Assembly: GCA_016946835.1 (NCBI GenBank)
Contig: JACVTC010000399.1
Location: forward strand, 1-32,430
Direction: 5' to 3'
DNA: 32,430 nt
Source of the DNA: Neocallimastix lanati (nom. inval.)
Taxonomy: Eukaryota > Neocallimastigomycota > Neocallimastigomycetes > Neocallimastigales > Neocallimastigaceae
Part shown: piece after piece, positions 18,501-28,300 of the stretch
How the letters are laid out: every line of letters begins with the position of its first letter
Numbering within the stretch: the first letter of the stretch is position 1
Position numbers and translations under genes: made by a program
Notes under the pieces: generated by a model
What the model saw: the letters and a program-made list of their open reading frames with translations, nothing else
Database searches by the model: none
What the model was told of the DNA's origin: nothing

Positions 18501-20861
18501 TTGAAAAATGTGATTTCTTTAAAGAAGAAGTTGAGCTCCTTGGTCATACTCTTTCTACTAAGGGTATAAAACCTATGAATTCTAAAATAAAAGTTATTGC
18601 TAATTGGTTACCTCCTTCTAATTTAAAACAGTTACGTTCTTTCTTAGGGGCAATTGGATATTACCGGAAATTCATTAGCCATTTTGCCCAAATTGCTAAA
18701 CCTTTATATGATTTAACAAAAAAGAATGTTCCTTTTGTTTGGTCTACCGAATCTAATAATGCATTTGAATTTTTAAAAATTCGTCTTATTAATGCACCTA
18801 TATTGTCACCTCCAAATTTTGATAAACCATTTATTGTTCGTTCAGATGCATCTAAATCAGGAATTGGCGGGGTACTACTTCAGTTAGACGATGACAACAT
18901 TGAGAAGCCATTATATTATGAAAGTAGGACACTTTCCAATTCTGAAATCAATTATAGCATTACAGAACTTGAGGGGCTTGCCGCATTTTACTGTGTCATG
19001 AAATTTAAACCTTTTCTCACTGGTAATAGTTTTGAGACAATTCTTTATACCGATCATAAGCCTTTAGTTTACATATTTAAAAATAAAGAACCTTCTTCAG
19101 CAAGGCATGTCAAATGGATAACTGAGTTCAGTATTTTAAAAATTAAAGTGTTATATGAAGAGGGGAGGAGGAATGTAGTTGCTGATGCACTATCTAGATT
19201 ACATTCTAACAATGAAAAATATATAATCAAAAATATAAAAAATGATGATAAACATATAAAAAATAAAAATAAAAGAAATAATATAAAAAATTATAATAAA
19301 GATGTATTCAACCAAGTTATAAATAATGAAATTCAAAATTGTGAAATTAAAAATAACGAAGAAATTAGAAATAAGAAAAATACTAAAATTAATAAAATAA
19401 AAGAGTTAGTGGATGAAATTAAGATCAATAGTAATAATGAAAATTACAAAATGGAATATGAGGAAATTAAAAATAATGTAAATAACATTAATAAGTTTAA
19501 TAATAAATTACATAATAATAATAGTGAAAATAATGGAGTGGAAAATAAATTGAATGTGAATTATATGGTATTTCAAACTGAAGAAAATAATAAACATAGT
19601 TTTAATAATAATGATAATAATAATAATAATATTAATCATGTTAATACTAATAATAATGATATTGATGATAGTACTGAAATACTAAATGATTTCTATAAAA
19701 AAATAATAAACCAGAAATTTGTATTAATTGATGGAGTTCAGTATTATAAAGATAATAATGAATTAAGAAAAGTAATATTTAATGATAATGAAAAATGGGA
19801 ACTTATTAGTAAAGCTCATTGTTTAGGACATGAAGGTAACTTTAAAACCTACCATCGTTTGAAAAGGAACTATTATTGGATAGGAATGAATAAGGATATC
19901 AGATTATTTATTAAATCTTGTCATGTATGTCAATTATGTAAACCACAACCACCGAATGTATTTACAGAAGATTTAGCTACACCCCCAGGTCTACCTTTTA
20001 CTCGGGTAGGATTGGATTTAGTTGGACCCTTATACGAATCTTTCAGAGGTAATAAATATATAATAGTACTTGTAGATTATTTAACAAAATGGGTGGAAGC
20101 TGAAGCATTAGCCAAAACAGAATCAGAAGATGTCATTAGATTTTTAAATAATATATTTTCAAGACACGGGATTCCAGAGATATTAATTACTGATAATGGC
20201 CCGCAATTCATATCTGATAAAACAAAAGCTTTCCTAGATTTAAATGATGTCTATGTACATTATATTAGTACTTATCATCCTGCTTCTAACGGAGAAGTTG
20301 AAAACAGGAATAGAGAAATAGTCAAATATATTAGAATTCTTAAAAGCCAATTTAAAGAATTAAGTAAACAAAATCAAGAATGGGATGATATTTTACCTAG
20401 TGCACTTTGGGCTTTAAGAACAACAAAAAATGAAGTTACTAAATTTAGTAGTTTCGAATTACTCTATGGTAGGAAAGACTTACAACCATTTGAATTAGCA
20501 ATTAATATTGACAAAAGATTTCCTGAAGAATCAGAAGAAGAATATTTTGTTCGAAAATTTATTAATCACCATAATTGGATTTCTGAAGCAATCAAAAATA
20601 TTGAAACTGCAAATGAATTATGGAAAGATAGGAGAAGACAGATTAAAAGATTAAGAAGTGAATTCAAACCAGGAGACCTAGTTTTAGTTAGAAATTTCAA
20701 TCGAAGGAAACTAGACCCTTATTATATCGGACCATTAAAAATAGTTAAACAGCAATTTAATACTGTCACAGTATGTGATCCTTATACGAACGAAATTGCA
20801 GAGAGAAACATTCATCTAAAAAATGTAATTCCATATATTAGTAATTTCCTAAATTATAATC

Positions 20862-20866
<5 letters not shown>
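15383..20866 (+). CDS. pol: Pol polyprotein of element 3 (protease, RT, RNase H, integrase)
   Basis: The frame runs unbroken from the slip site to TAA at 20864-20866; the first ATG (15512) gives 1784 residues and is used for numbering. An asparagine-rich extension fills residues 1 to ~430. Protease has D452-S-C-A instead of D-S/T-G. RT shows LVPKKNGQVRMCVDYRK, VMPFGLCNAPATFQ and YIDD at 963-966. RNase H shows RSDASKSGIGG, TELEGLAA, YTDHKPL and VVADALSRL. Another Asn/Lys-rich linker separates it from integrase, which has an HX4HX~30CX2C zinc finger (HCLGHEG...CHVC), catalytic D1502, D1561, E1597 (D,D35E) and a YYIGPLKIVK end module without chromodomain. Length is greater than usual for Ty3/Gypsy Pol because of the three linkers. 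It copies and integrates the element; translation probably depends on the -1 shift. Confidence 0.93.
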
Positions 20867-20905
<39 letters not shown>

Positions 20906-21077
20906 ATGATATATATATAAAAAAAAAAAAAAAAAATTTTGATATATATAAAAAATATAAAAAAAAAAAAATATAAAAAAAATATTATAAAATATATAAT
21001 AATATTATTAGTTTAATAAATATTTTAATATGCTTATAGACTTCAAGGGACGAAGTCTAAGCTAAGTGGGGGCATCT
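20867..21077 (+). other. Element 3 3' non-coding region, hairpin and polypurine tract
   Basis: A39 (20865-20903) starts within the pol stop codon and is followed by A/T sequence. GCTT-AGACTTC (21032-21044, with a 2-base bulge) pairs with GAAGTCT-AAGC (21052-21062). GGGGG (21068-21072) and CATCT lie directly before the 3' LTR. Confidence 0.7.
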
Positions 21078-21692
21078 TGATGCATGTCCAGTAAAAATAA
21101 TAGAAAATAATAGAAAAATTATTTAGAAAAATTATTAATATAAATATTTATTAAAAATTAATTTTATATAATGAATCTTAAAATATATTATTAATATATT
21201 ATTAAAGATAATTTATTATTATTAATTATTAAAATATTAAATTAAATAATAATATTAAAAATATTAAAAGAATTGTTGATAATATAGTAAAATTAGTTAT
21301 ATTAATTATAACGGAGATTGAATGTTTAATTAAATTGATGTTAATATTAAAATATTTTTTAAATAATGTTAAACAATATGAATTAATAGTTATAAGTAAA
21401 AAGTTATGGATATTTATATTTATTAATTAATTTTAGTGTTTCGAAAAATAAAATTTATAAAATTAGTAAAAAATATAATTATGAAAATAATTTATAAATA
21501 AATATTTTCTTTTTTTTTAAGGAATAATAATAAAACATGTATTTTTTTTATGATAAAATATAATAAATAAAATAATAAAAGATAAATAACTAAAAAGTAA
21601 ATATAATTATTGTAATATAATATTCTTGGAGTAATTCCCTTTTGCACAAACGCCCAACTAACATATACGGTATTTAATAAAATATCGTATCA
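21078..21692 (+). repeat. Element 3 3' LTR (615 bp)
   Basis: Same length as the 5' LTR; I see one substitution (A at ~12787 versus T here). It ends TATCGTATCA, then CTGA (21693-21696), then the 5' LTR of element 4 without any other base between. Confidence 0.92.
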
Positions 21693-21696
21693 CTGA

Positions 21697-22712
21697 TGGT
21701 AAAGAATGAATTAATAACCTTTATTTTATTATTAATAATTCTTTACTAAATTGTACTTTCCTATATTCTTCATAACCTAAACCTCATTGTAAATTTAATT
21801 TATTTTGATATAAATTAATTTTAATTTGTAAATAATGTAAATAAATTTTAATTAATCACTTTATTGTTATATTATTAAATATATGTATATATTAAAATAC
21901 AATTGTAAATATTAAAATTATACTTTTAAGATACTAAATTATTAAAAATATTAATTAAATATTATTATAAAAATTATTATAAAATTATTAAAATTATTAA
22001 TTAAATATTATTCTAAAAATTATTATAAATTATTAATATTATAAAATTATTAAAATTATTAAATATTATTATAAAAATTTATTTATTATAACTATTAAAT
22101 ATTATTATAAAATTATTAAGATTATTAATTAAATTTATTATTAAAAATTATTATTAAAAATTTTTACTTATTATAAAAATTATTATTTAAATATTATCAA
22201 ATTTATTAATTAAATATTATAAAAATTTTATTTTATTTTGAAAATAATTACAAGTATTATTTAAAATAATTAAAGATTATTAAATTTATTATATTAATCT
22301 TTAAAAACAATTTATTTAACTTAAAAATATCAAAGAAAATAGTAAAAACTATTTTCTATATATTTATTTTATAATTATTTTTAATTAAATTATATTTGAA
22401 TATTATATTATTATATTTATAAAAATTAAAACAAAAATGAATTATTGATATAAAATTAATTCAATAATTCTATAAAATTACTTAAATTATAAACAATTAA
22501 TTATACTTTAAATTTATAAAAAAATATAAATATTGTAACAATTTCTTAAAAATTAAATATGTGTACTTTAAATAAAAAGTTTTATATTAATAAAAAAAAA
22601 TATAAATAACTTTTAATAAAGAAATAATTTTTTTATTTAAAATCAAAGCAGGGTAATACCCATCCCCCCCTGCTTGATTTTAAATATCTAAGTGTCAACC
22701 CCGAGTCTACCA
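21697..22712 (+). repeat. Element 4 5' LTR (1016 bp)
   Basis: TGGT...ACCA ends. The first 50 bases form a hairpin (GGTAAAGAATGAATTAATAA with TTATTAATAATTCTTTACT). Near the 3' end ATTTAAAATCAAAGCAGGG (22635-22653) pairs with CCCTGCTTGATTTTAAAT (22668-22685), an 18-bp stem with one bulged A, the strongest fold in the LTR and a candidate R/U5 or 3'-end signal. Confidence 0.92.
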
Positions 22713-22716
22713 AAAT

Positions 22717-22733
22717 TGGTGGAGATATCGGGG
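22717..22733 (+). promoter_or_regulatory. tRNA-type primer-binding site of element 4
   Basis: TGGTGGAGATATCGGGG, identical to that of element 2. Here the primer site itself is paired with the LTR end: CCCCGA (22699-22704) with TCGGGG (22728-22733) and TCTACC (22706-22711) with GGTGGA (22718-22723). Confidence 0.75.
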
Positions 22734-22751
22734 AAGAAGAAGAAGAAGAAG

Positions 22752-22783
<32 letters not shown>

Positions 22784-23204
22784 GAAGAAGTAGAAGAAGT
22801 AGAAGAAGAAGAAGAAGAAAACCAAGTGGAAGAAGACCAAGAAAAAGAAGACCAAGAAGAAAACCAAGTGGAAGAAGACCAAGAAAAAGAAGACCAAGAA
22901 GAAAACCAAGAAGAAGACCAAGAAGAAGACCAAGAAGAAGACCAAGAAGAAAACCAAGAAGAAGACCAAGAAGAAGACCAAGAAGAAGACCAAGAAGAAA
23001 ACCAAGAAGAAGACCAAGAAGAAGACCAAGAAGAAGACCAAGAAGAAGACCAAGAAGAAGACCAAGAAGAAGACCAAGAAGAAGACCAAGAAGAAGACCA
23101 AGAAGAAGACCAAGAAGAAGACCAAGAAGAAGAGACCAAGAAGGAGAAGACCAAGAAGGAGAAGACCAAGAAGGAGAAGACCAAGAAGGAGAAGACCAAG
23201 AAGG
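22733..23204 (+). repeat. GAA / GAAGACCAAGAA satellite in the element 4 leader
   Basis: Starting on the last base of the primer site, (GAA)n with GTA interruptions runs to ~22818, then 12-base units (GACCAAGAAGAA and variants) to ~23130, then about five 15-base units (GACCAAGAAGGAGAA) to 23204. The plus strand is open in the frame giving Glu-Asp-Gln-Glu repeats to a stop at 23269, but there is no ATG in this frame; the apparent start at 22826 is GTG. I treat it as an expanded purine-rich leader satellite. A translated acidic peptide from a non-ATG start is possible but unsupported. Confidence 0.75.
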
Positions 23205-23298
23205 AAATTGGAACTACTAGGACTTATTTTTTTTTTTGGAATTATGAGAATAATTTTTTTTTAAATTAAATTTAATAGAATTAAATTAAATTAAATTA

Positions 23299-23349
<51 letters not shown>

Positions 23350-23462
23350 CACACTTTTACAATCATCATCATAAAATTTTTTTTTATTGTTATCGGTTTT
23401 TGTGTTGTTGTTGTGGTTGGTGTTGTTGTTGTGATTGTTGTTGTTGTGGTAGTAATAAAAAT
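23205..23462 (+). other. Leader segment with A40 and TTG-rich runs, element 4
   Basis: It holds an A40 tract (23306-23345) and a GTT/TTG-rich stretch (~23398-23452) on the sense strand. No gene is visible. The stretch could base-pair with A/C-rich RNA, but no partner is seen here. Confidence 0.6.
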
Positions 23463-23800
23463 TAACATCAGTTTTATTTGGTCTTCGCGTGCTCCAAATA
23501 AAACTATATACTGAGTTTACTGCGTACTAAGCAGTTATAGATAATTCTATAATTGCGAGTGGTTTAATCAGGTGTTTGGAGAGGGGCCGGTTACGAACTA
23601 ATCGAACCCCGATTAGATATAGCGGTAAATACTGTTGGGAAGCAGAAATTACCCTATAGATCACCCATTATACGTTCAACACGGTTTGGGTGCTCCTCCA
23701 CTTGACTCAGGCAAATTCACTTAGTATACCGAAATACTAAGGTCCCTCTGCGTGGTCGGCAGTTGTAATAGATAGCGGTTTTTCAAGTTGTATTAGGTTT
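23463..23800 (+). ncRNA. Structured G/C-richer RNA domain in the element 4 leader
   Basis: Base composition rises sharply here although there is no ORF. Clear stems: GTTTTATTTGG/CCAAATAAAAC (23471-23504, 11 bp), ACTGC/GCAGT (23519-23535), TTATAG/CTATAA (23535-23552), CTAATCG/CGATTAG with a 5-base loop (23598-23616), TATAG-c-GGTAA..CTG/CAG..TTACC-CTATA (23618-23658), and CTTAGTAT/ATACTAAG with loop ACCGAA (23720-23741). Several stems in ~280 bases imply a folded RNA, for example a translation-entry, packaging or ribozyme-like element. I checked for hammerhead and group I core words and saw no convincing set. Class unknown. Confidence 0.6.
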
Positions 23801-23924
23801 GTTAATTTACCTTGTTTTTAATTAAGTTTATTTGTTTTTTTTAAGTTGTAATTATATAAACTTAATAATAATTGTAATTGTAATTGTAATTGTAAATATT
23901 GTAATAATAACCGATAACAAATAA

Positions 23925-23926
<2 letters not shown>

Positions 23927-23961
<35 letters not shown>

Positions 23962-24333
23962 ATATTAATTTTTGTGTTTTTAAATATTTTTAATTGCTAT
24001 ATTTAAAAAAATTTTTTTTGTAAATAATTGTATATATTTTTTTTTTTTAAGTAAAGATAAACGAAAGGGGTTATTAGCTTGAAAGAATAGTGAACACTCC
24101 AACTAGTTTATTAATTTATATTTATTCTAGTGTCCAGGAGGGGGAGTACGGGTGTATATAGCAAAATTAAATATACACTAGCCGGAAACGTCTCACTAGA
24201 GATATAAATTACTTAAATATATAATTTTAATTGTAAATAAATAAATAAATAAATAAAAATATAGCAATTAAATAATTAATAAAACAATTTTTTTTTTATT
24301 TTATTTTTTTTTTAAAAGAGTGTTTTTTTTAAA
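23927..24333 (+). other. Distal leader of element 4 with A33 and a second folded patch
   Basis: After A33 (23927-23959) and A/T sequence, a G/C-richer patch at 24060-24215 contains ACACT/AGTGT (24094-24098 with 24129-24133), the run CCAGGAGGGGGAGTACGGG (24134-24152) and the stem GTGTATAT/ATATACAC (24152-24178). T-rich sequence then leads to the gag ATG. No ORF. Probably the continuation of the structured leader. Confidence 0.45.
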
Positions 24334-24563
24334 ATGAGTTCAATTAATTTTAAAGATTTAAAAAAAGAACTTAAGGATATTGAAAAAATATCCAAAGAAA
24401 ATTTAGATGTTAAAACTTGGAAGTCTGATTTAGAGCTTTGGATAAAGCTTGAACATGTTGAAGACTCCAAGATTATATTTTATGCCTGTGTTTTAACCTC
24501 AATTGGTGAAACCAGGAAAGTCATCCAAGAATTAATGGATGATAATAATAAAGATGATGATAG

Positions 24564-24606
<43 letters not shown>

Positions 24607-25290
24607 AATTATAAGGATATTAATGATGAAGATGAGGATGATGATAATGAAGAAGATAAAGAAATTGATAAAAAGAATAAAGCTTATCCTTCCCTTAATA
24701 GAATTGTAAAAGCTATAGAAGAATTTTATGGCATTAGGGAGGATCAAAATAATTTATTAAGAGAGCTACGTGCTCTAAGAATTAAGAGAAATGAAAGAAT
24801 CAAAGATTTTAATATTAAGTATAAAACTTTATATTTAAAATTAAATAAAAAGAAAAGAAGTCAGATAAGTGTTTTAGATTACACAGACTCCATTGAAAAC
24901 AATGTTGAAGCCTGGAAACGTCTAACCTTATTTGATAACATTTCTCTGTCAAAAGCCTTTAAAATTGCTGAAAAAGCAGATAGGTTAAATTATATGGGTA
25001 GTAATCAAAGAAGACATCCTACTAACCCTTCACCTTCTGCAAATATATCTTCTTTTAATAATAGAGTTAATTTTCATCCTCCTATTAAAAATAAATTAGA
25101 ACAAAAAGTTAATATTAAACCTAAAGAAGATAATGACATAGAGGAATTAACAAGAAAAATGAGAAGTTTAACAATAAAGGCTTGTTATTTCTGTAAAGAA
25201 CCAGGTCATTATCAAAACAATTGCCCAAAGTTGAGAGCAATTGTTGAGAAAAATAGAAAGGAAATTAGAAACAATAAACGTTTAAATTGA
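24334..25290 (+). CDS. gag: Gag polyprotein of element 4
   Basis: This 318-residue particle protein has an N-terminal helical region (LDVKTWKSDLELWIKLEHVE), interrupted at residues ~69-108 by a poly-Asp/Glu insert encoded by (GAT)n at ~24553-24607, and resuming with IVKAIEEFYGI, LRALRIKRNERIKDFNIKYK and LSKAFKIAEKADRL, the same order as in element 3 Gag. A CCHC knuckle lies at C284, C287, H292, C297, followed by a basic tail. The ATG at 24334 is the first in frame after the leader. The final codons TTA AAT before TGA are the slip site into Pol. The acidic insert is absent from element 3 and looks like a recent triplet expansion. Confidence 0.9.
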
Positions 25291-25315
25291 GTAATGGGAT
25301 AAGAAGCTCTCCCAT
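25281..25315 (+). promoter_or_regulatory. -1 programmed frameshift signal, element 4
   Basis: T_TTA_AAT (25281-25287) is in phase with Gag and directly precedes TGA (25288-25290). After a 6-base spacer a hairpin ATGGGA-TAAGAAGCTC-TCCCAT follows (25294-25315). The -1 frame begins FKLSNGIRSSP, closely like FKLNNGRRTTP in element 3, and runs into Pol. Confidence 0.85.
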
Positions 25316-28300
25316 ACTTAATAAAGCAGCTTCAGTTAAATATCAAAAAGAAATTAAAAATTCTCGTCTTTCTAATATTGAAGAAACTCCTGCTAATAAA
25401 AGGGTGGTTAATAAAAAGAAAGTTGATTATTTAGTAGGAGCATCTAAACGTAAAATTTATGATGTTAATAATGATGAAGGTAGTGCAGAGAAAAGGATTC
25501 ATAAGTCGTTGAAGGAGAATCCTAAACCTATAATAACTCCAGCATTACGAAAACAGAAAGAACGAGAAGTAAAAGAAAATAATATAAGTAATAAAATTGT
25601 TAAACAAATTAAACCATCTATTCTAGCTCAACCACGAATTGAAAAAGAAAAAGAGATTGAAAGACAAATTCGTGATAATGAAAGAGCTAGTAATAGTAAT
25701 ACTAATTATAGTAATAATAATAGTAATGATAATAGTAATGATAATATTAATAATAATTCATTAGTGAATGATGAAGTTATTATAAATAATGTAAATAATG
25801 ATAAAAGAAAGAATAAAAATTTAATGAAAGTAAATAATGATAATAATAAAAGTATAGTGAAGGAGAATAATAAAGTAATTGATTTAACAAAGGTGTTAAT
25901 TAGTAAAGATAAAGATACTCAAAAAGAAAATAAAAGTTCTAGAGTATCTAGGAAAATTAAGATGCAATCGGGGGAAGAAGAATATGATATTCTTAAAGAT
26001 TTAAATTCTGCCCATTGCAATATTACTTTTGGACAGTTATTGGATGCTGCTCCAAAATTAAGATATAAGGTGTCACAGGGTATTAAATTGGATAGGGACC
26101 AATCTAATATCTCTGGGGTGTTGGATAATGTGTCAGCCACGACTGTGGTCGTTAATAACATAGACCACACTTATAAAAGTAAAGGTAACGAACCATGTGA
26201 AGAGGATATTGCCATGGTTGATGTTACAGTTGAAGGTGTTTCGGGGAAGGCTTTAATTGATTCATGTAGTAATTTAAGTATAATTACTCAACAATTTTTA
26301 GATAAGCTTCCGTCCGAATATGAACCTATTGATATTAGTCGTGGCAGAATTAGGTTGGCAACTAAGAATGATGATTACTCGGAAGGTTATATCATTCGGG
26401 TGCCAGTAAAGATTAATAATCTTGTATTAATGGTTAATTGTAGAATAGTAGAAAAGGAGGATCCTTTTTACGATATTCTAATTAACTTAAAAACCCAAAT
26501 TGATTATAATTTGTTTATCCACCCCATTTTATATAGTTTGTGTCAAATTACTCCTGAGGGAGTAATTGACGTTATTGCACCTATTAATAATGATTATGAA
26601 GATGAAGAAAAGTTGTTGTGTATGATTAAGGCTTTGGATGAGGATTCCAAAAAGAATGATTTAAAGAAAATTGAAGGATTATCCCCAAAGCAATATATTC
26701 ATCATGAAATTTTCCTAAATACTTTAAACGAAAAATATAAAGATGAAATAATTAAAATTCTGGAGGAGAACTTAGAAATAGTTGCTACTTCTTCAGAAGA
26801 ATTAACACCTTCTGATCTTCCTCCACATAAGATTAATTTAATTCCTGGTGCGAAACCAGTTAAGCAAAGGTGCTATAGATTAGTTAAATTTAAGTCGGAT
26901 ATACTTAAGGAGGAATTAATTAAATTAATTAATAAGAAATTAATTGAACCTTCTTGTTCCGAATGGTCATCGCCAATAGTGTTAGTACCGAAGAAGAACG
27001 GTAAATGGCGATTATGTATTGATTATCGTAAGGTTAATGATTTAACAGTTAAAGATTCTTATTCATTACCTTACATTGATGAGATATTTGATAGTTTAGA
27101 TGGGGCACAGATTTTTACAACAATGGATCTTTACTCTGGTTATCATCAAATTTTGATGGATGAGGAAAGTGTAGAAATTACCACCTTCACCACAAAATTT
27201 GGTAACTACCAATTCAAGGTTATGCCTTTTGGTTTAACCGGAGCCCCAGCTACATTTCAAAGGGAAATGAATAGGATTCTTTTCCCATTTATAGGAAAGT
27301 TTGTTTTTAACTTTATAGATGATATTTTAATATACTCTAAGAGTATAGAAGAACATATAAGCCACATTAGGCAAGTGTTGGAAGTATTTCGCCAACACAA
27401 ATTAAAAATTAACATTGAAAAATGTGCCTTTATGCAGACTGAAGTAGAAGTCTTAGGTCATAAGGCATCAGTGAAAGGTTTAAGTCCCCAGGATAGCAAA
27501 ATTAAGGCTATCAAGGAGTGGGTAGCACCTGTTGATGTTCATGAATTACGATCTTTTCTTGGAGCAGTAGGATATTATAGAAACTTTATTGATAAATATG
27601 CCCAAATCTCTGCTCCTTTATGTAAATTATTAAGAAAGAATGTTAAATATAAATGGAATAATGAACATCAACAAAGTTTTGATCTGTTAAAAGAAAAGTT
27701 AATAAATGCTCCAATTTTAAAATATCCAAGTTTTAATCAAAGGTTTATAATTAGAACGGATGCTTCCTATGAAGGTATTGGAGGAGTATTACTCCAAGAA
27801 GATTTAGAAACCAAAAAGGAACATCCAGTTCATTATATAAGTAGAAGTTTAAGTAAAGCCGAGAAAAATTATGGCATTACTGACTTGGAAGGAGCTGCAT
27901 TAATTTATTGTATTACTAAGTTGAAATCTTATATATTAGGAAATCCTAATAAAACAGTAGTAATAACAGATCATAAACCTTTAATCAGTTTCTTTAAAAA
28001 TAAGGAACCTAATAATGCTAGGCAAGCAAGGTGGTGCTTAACTGTTAGTACCCTTGGCGTTGAAATTCAATATCAAATGGGTAAGAAAAATGTGTTAGCC
28101 GATGCATTATCTAGGATGAAGAAAAGAGATGATTCTGTGGTATTGGCAACTAAGTTAACTTCAAAGGAAGAAGAAGAGTTGCTTTCTAAAACTATTAAAG
28201 ACTTTATAAATGAAAAATTTGTTACGATAGATGGTGAAGATTATTTTGTTGATGGTAATGACTATCGTAAATTAATTACGGATCAAACGGAAAGAGTAAA

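Larger units (their letters stand above)
12509..21692 (+). mobile_element. Element 3: Ty3/Gypsy retrotransposon with one long Pol frame
   Basis: LTRs of 615 bp (TGATGCATGTCC...TATCGTATCA) at both ends differ by one base that I can see. CTGA flanks the element (12505-12508 and 21693-21696). It has a tRNA primer site, a twin-hairpin leader, gag with a zinc knuckle, a -1 frameshift signal, a full-length pol without internal stops, and a GGGGGCATCT polypurine tract. All parts needed for activity look intact. It inserted exactly at the left edge of element 4. Confidence 0.93.

Noticed and set aside
22633-23199. Antisense open frames over the satellite (Ser/Trp- or Phe/Leu-rich repeats)
   Set aside because: They are reading frames of the GAA/GACCAAGAA repeat on the other strand, without any non-repeat domain.
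22826-23269. Acidic EDQE-repeat protein as a real gene
   Set aside because: The start is GTG, no ATG lies in the frame upstream, and the sequence is a satellite in a leader. Kept only as a repeat.
23463-24215. Group I intron, hammerhead or HDV-like ribozyme in the element 4 leader
   Set aside because: Isolated words such as AGATATAG and GGAAACGTC occur, but no complete core (for example CTGATGA with GAAA, or paired P3/P7) could be assembled.
25919-26170. Antisense frame inside element 4 pol and (24532-24747) in gag
   Set aside because: Shadows of the coding strand.
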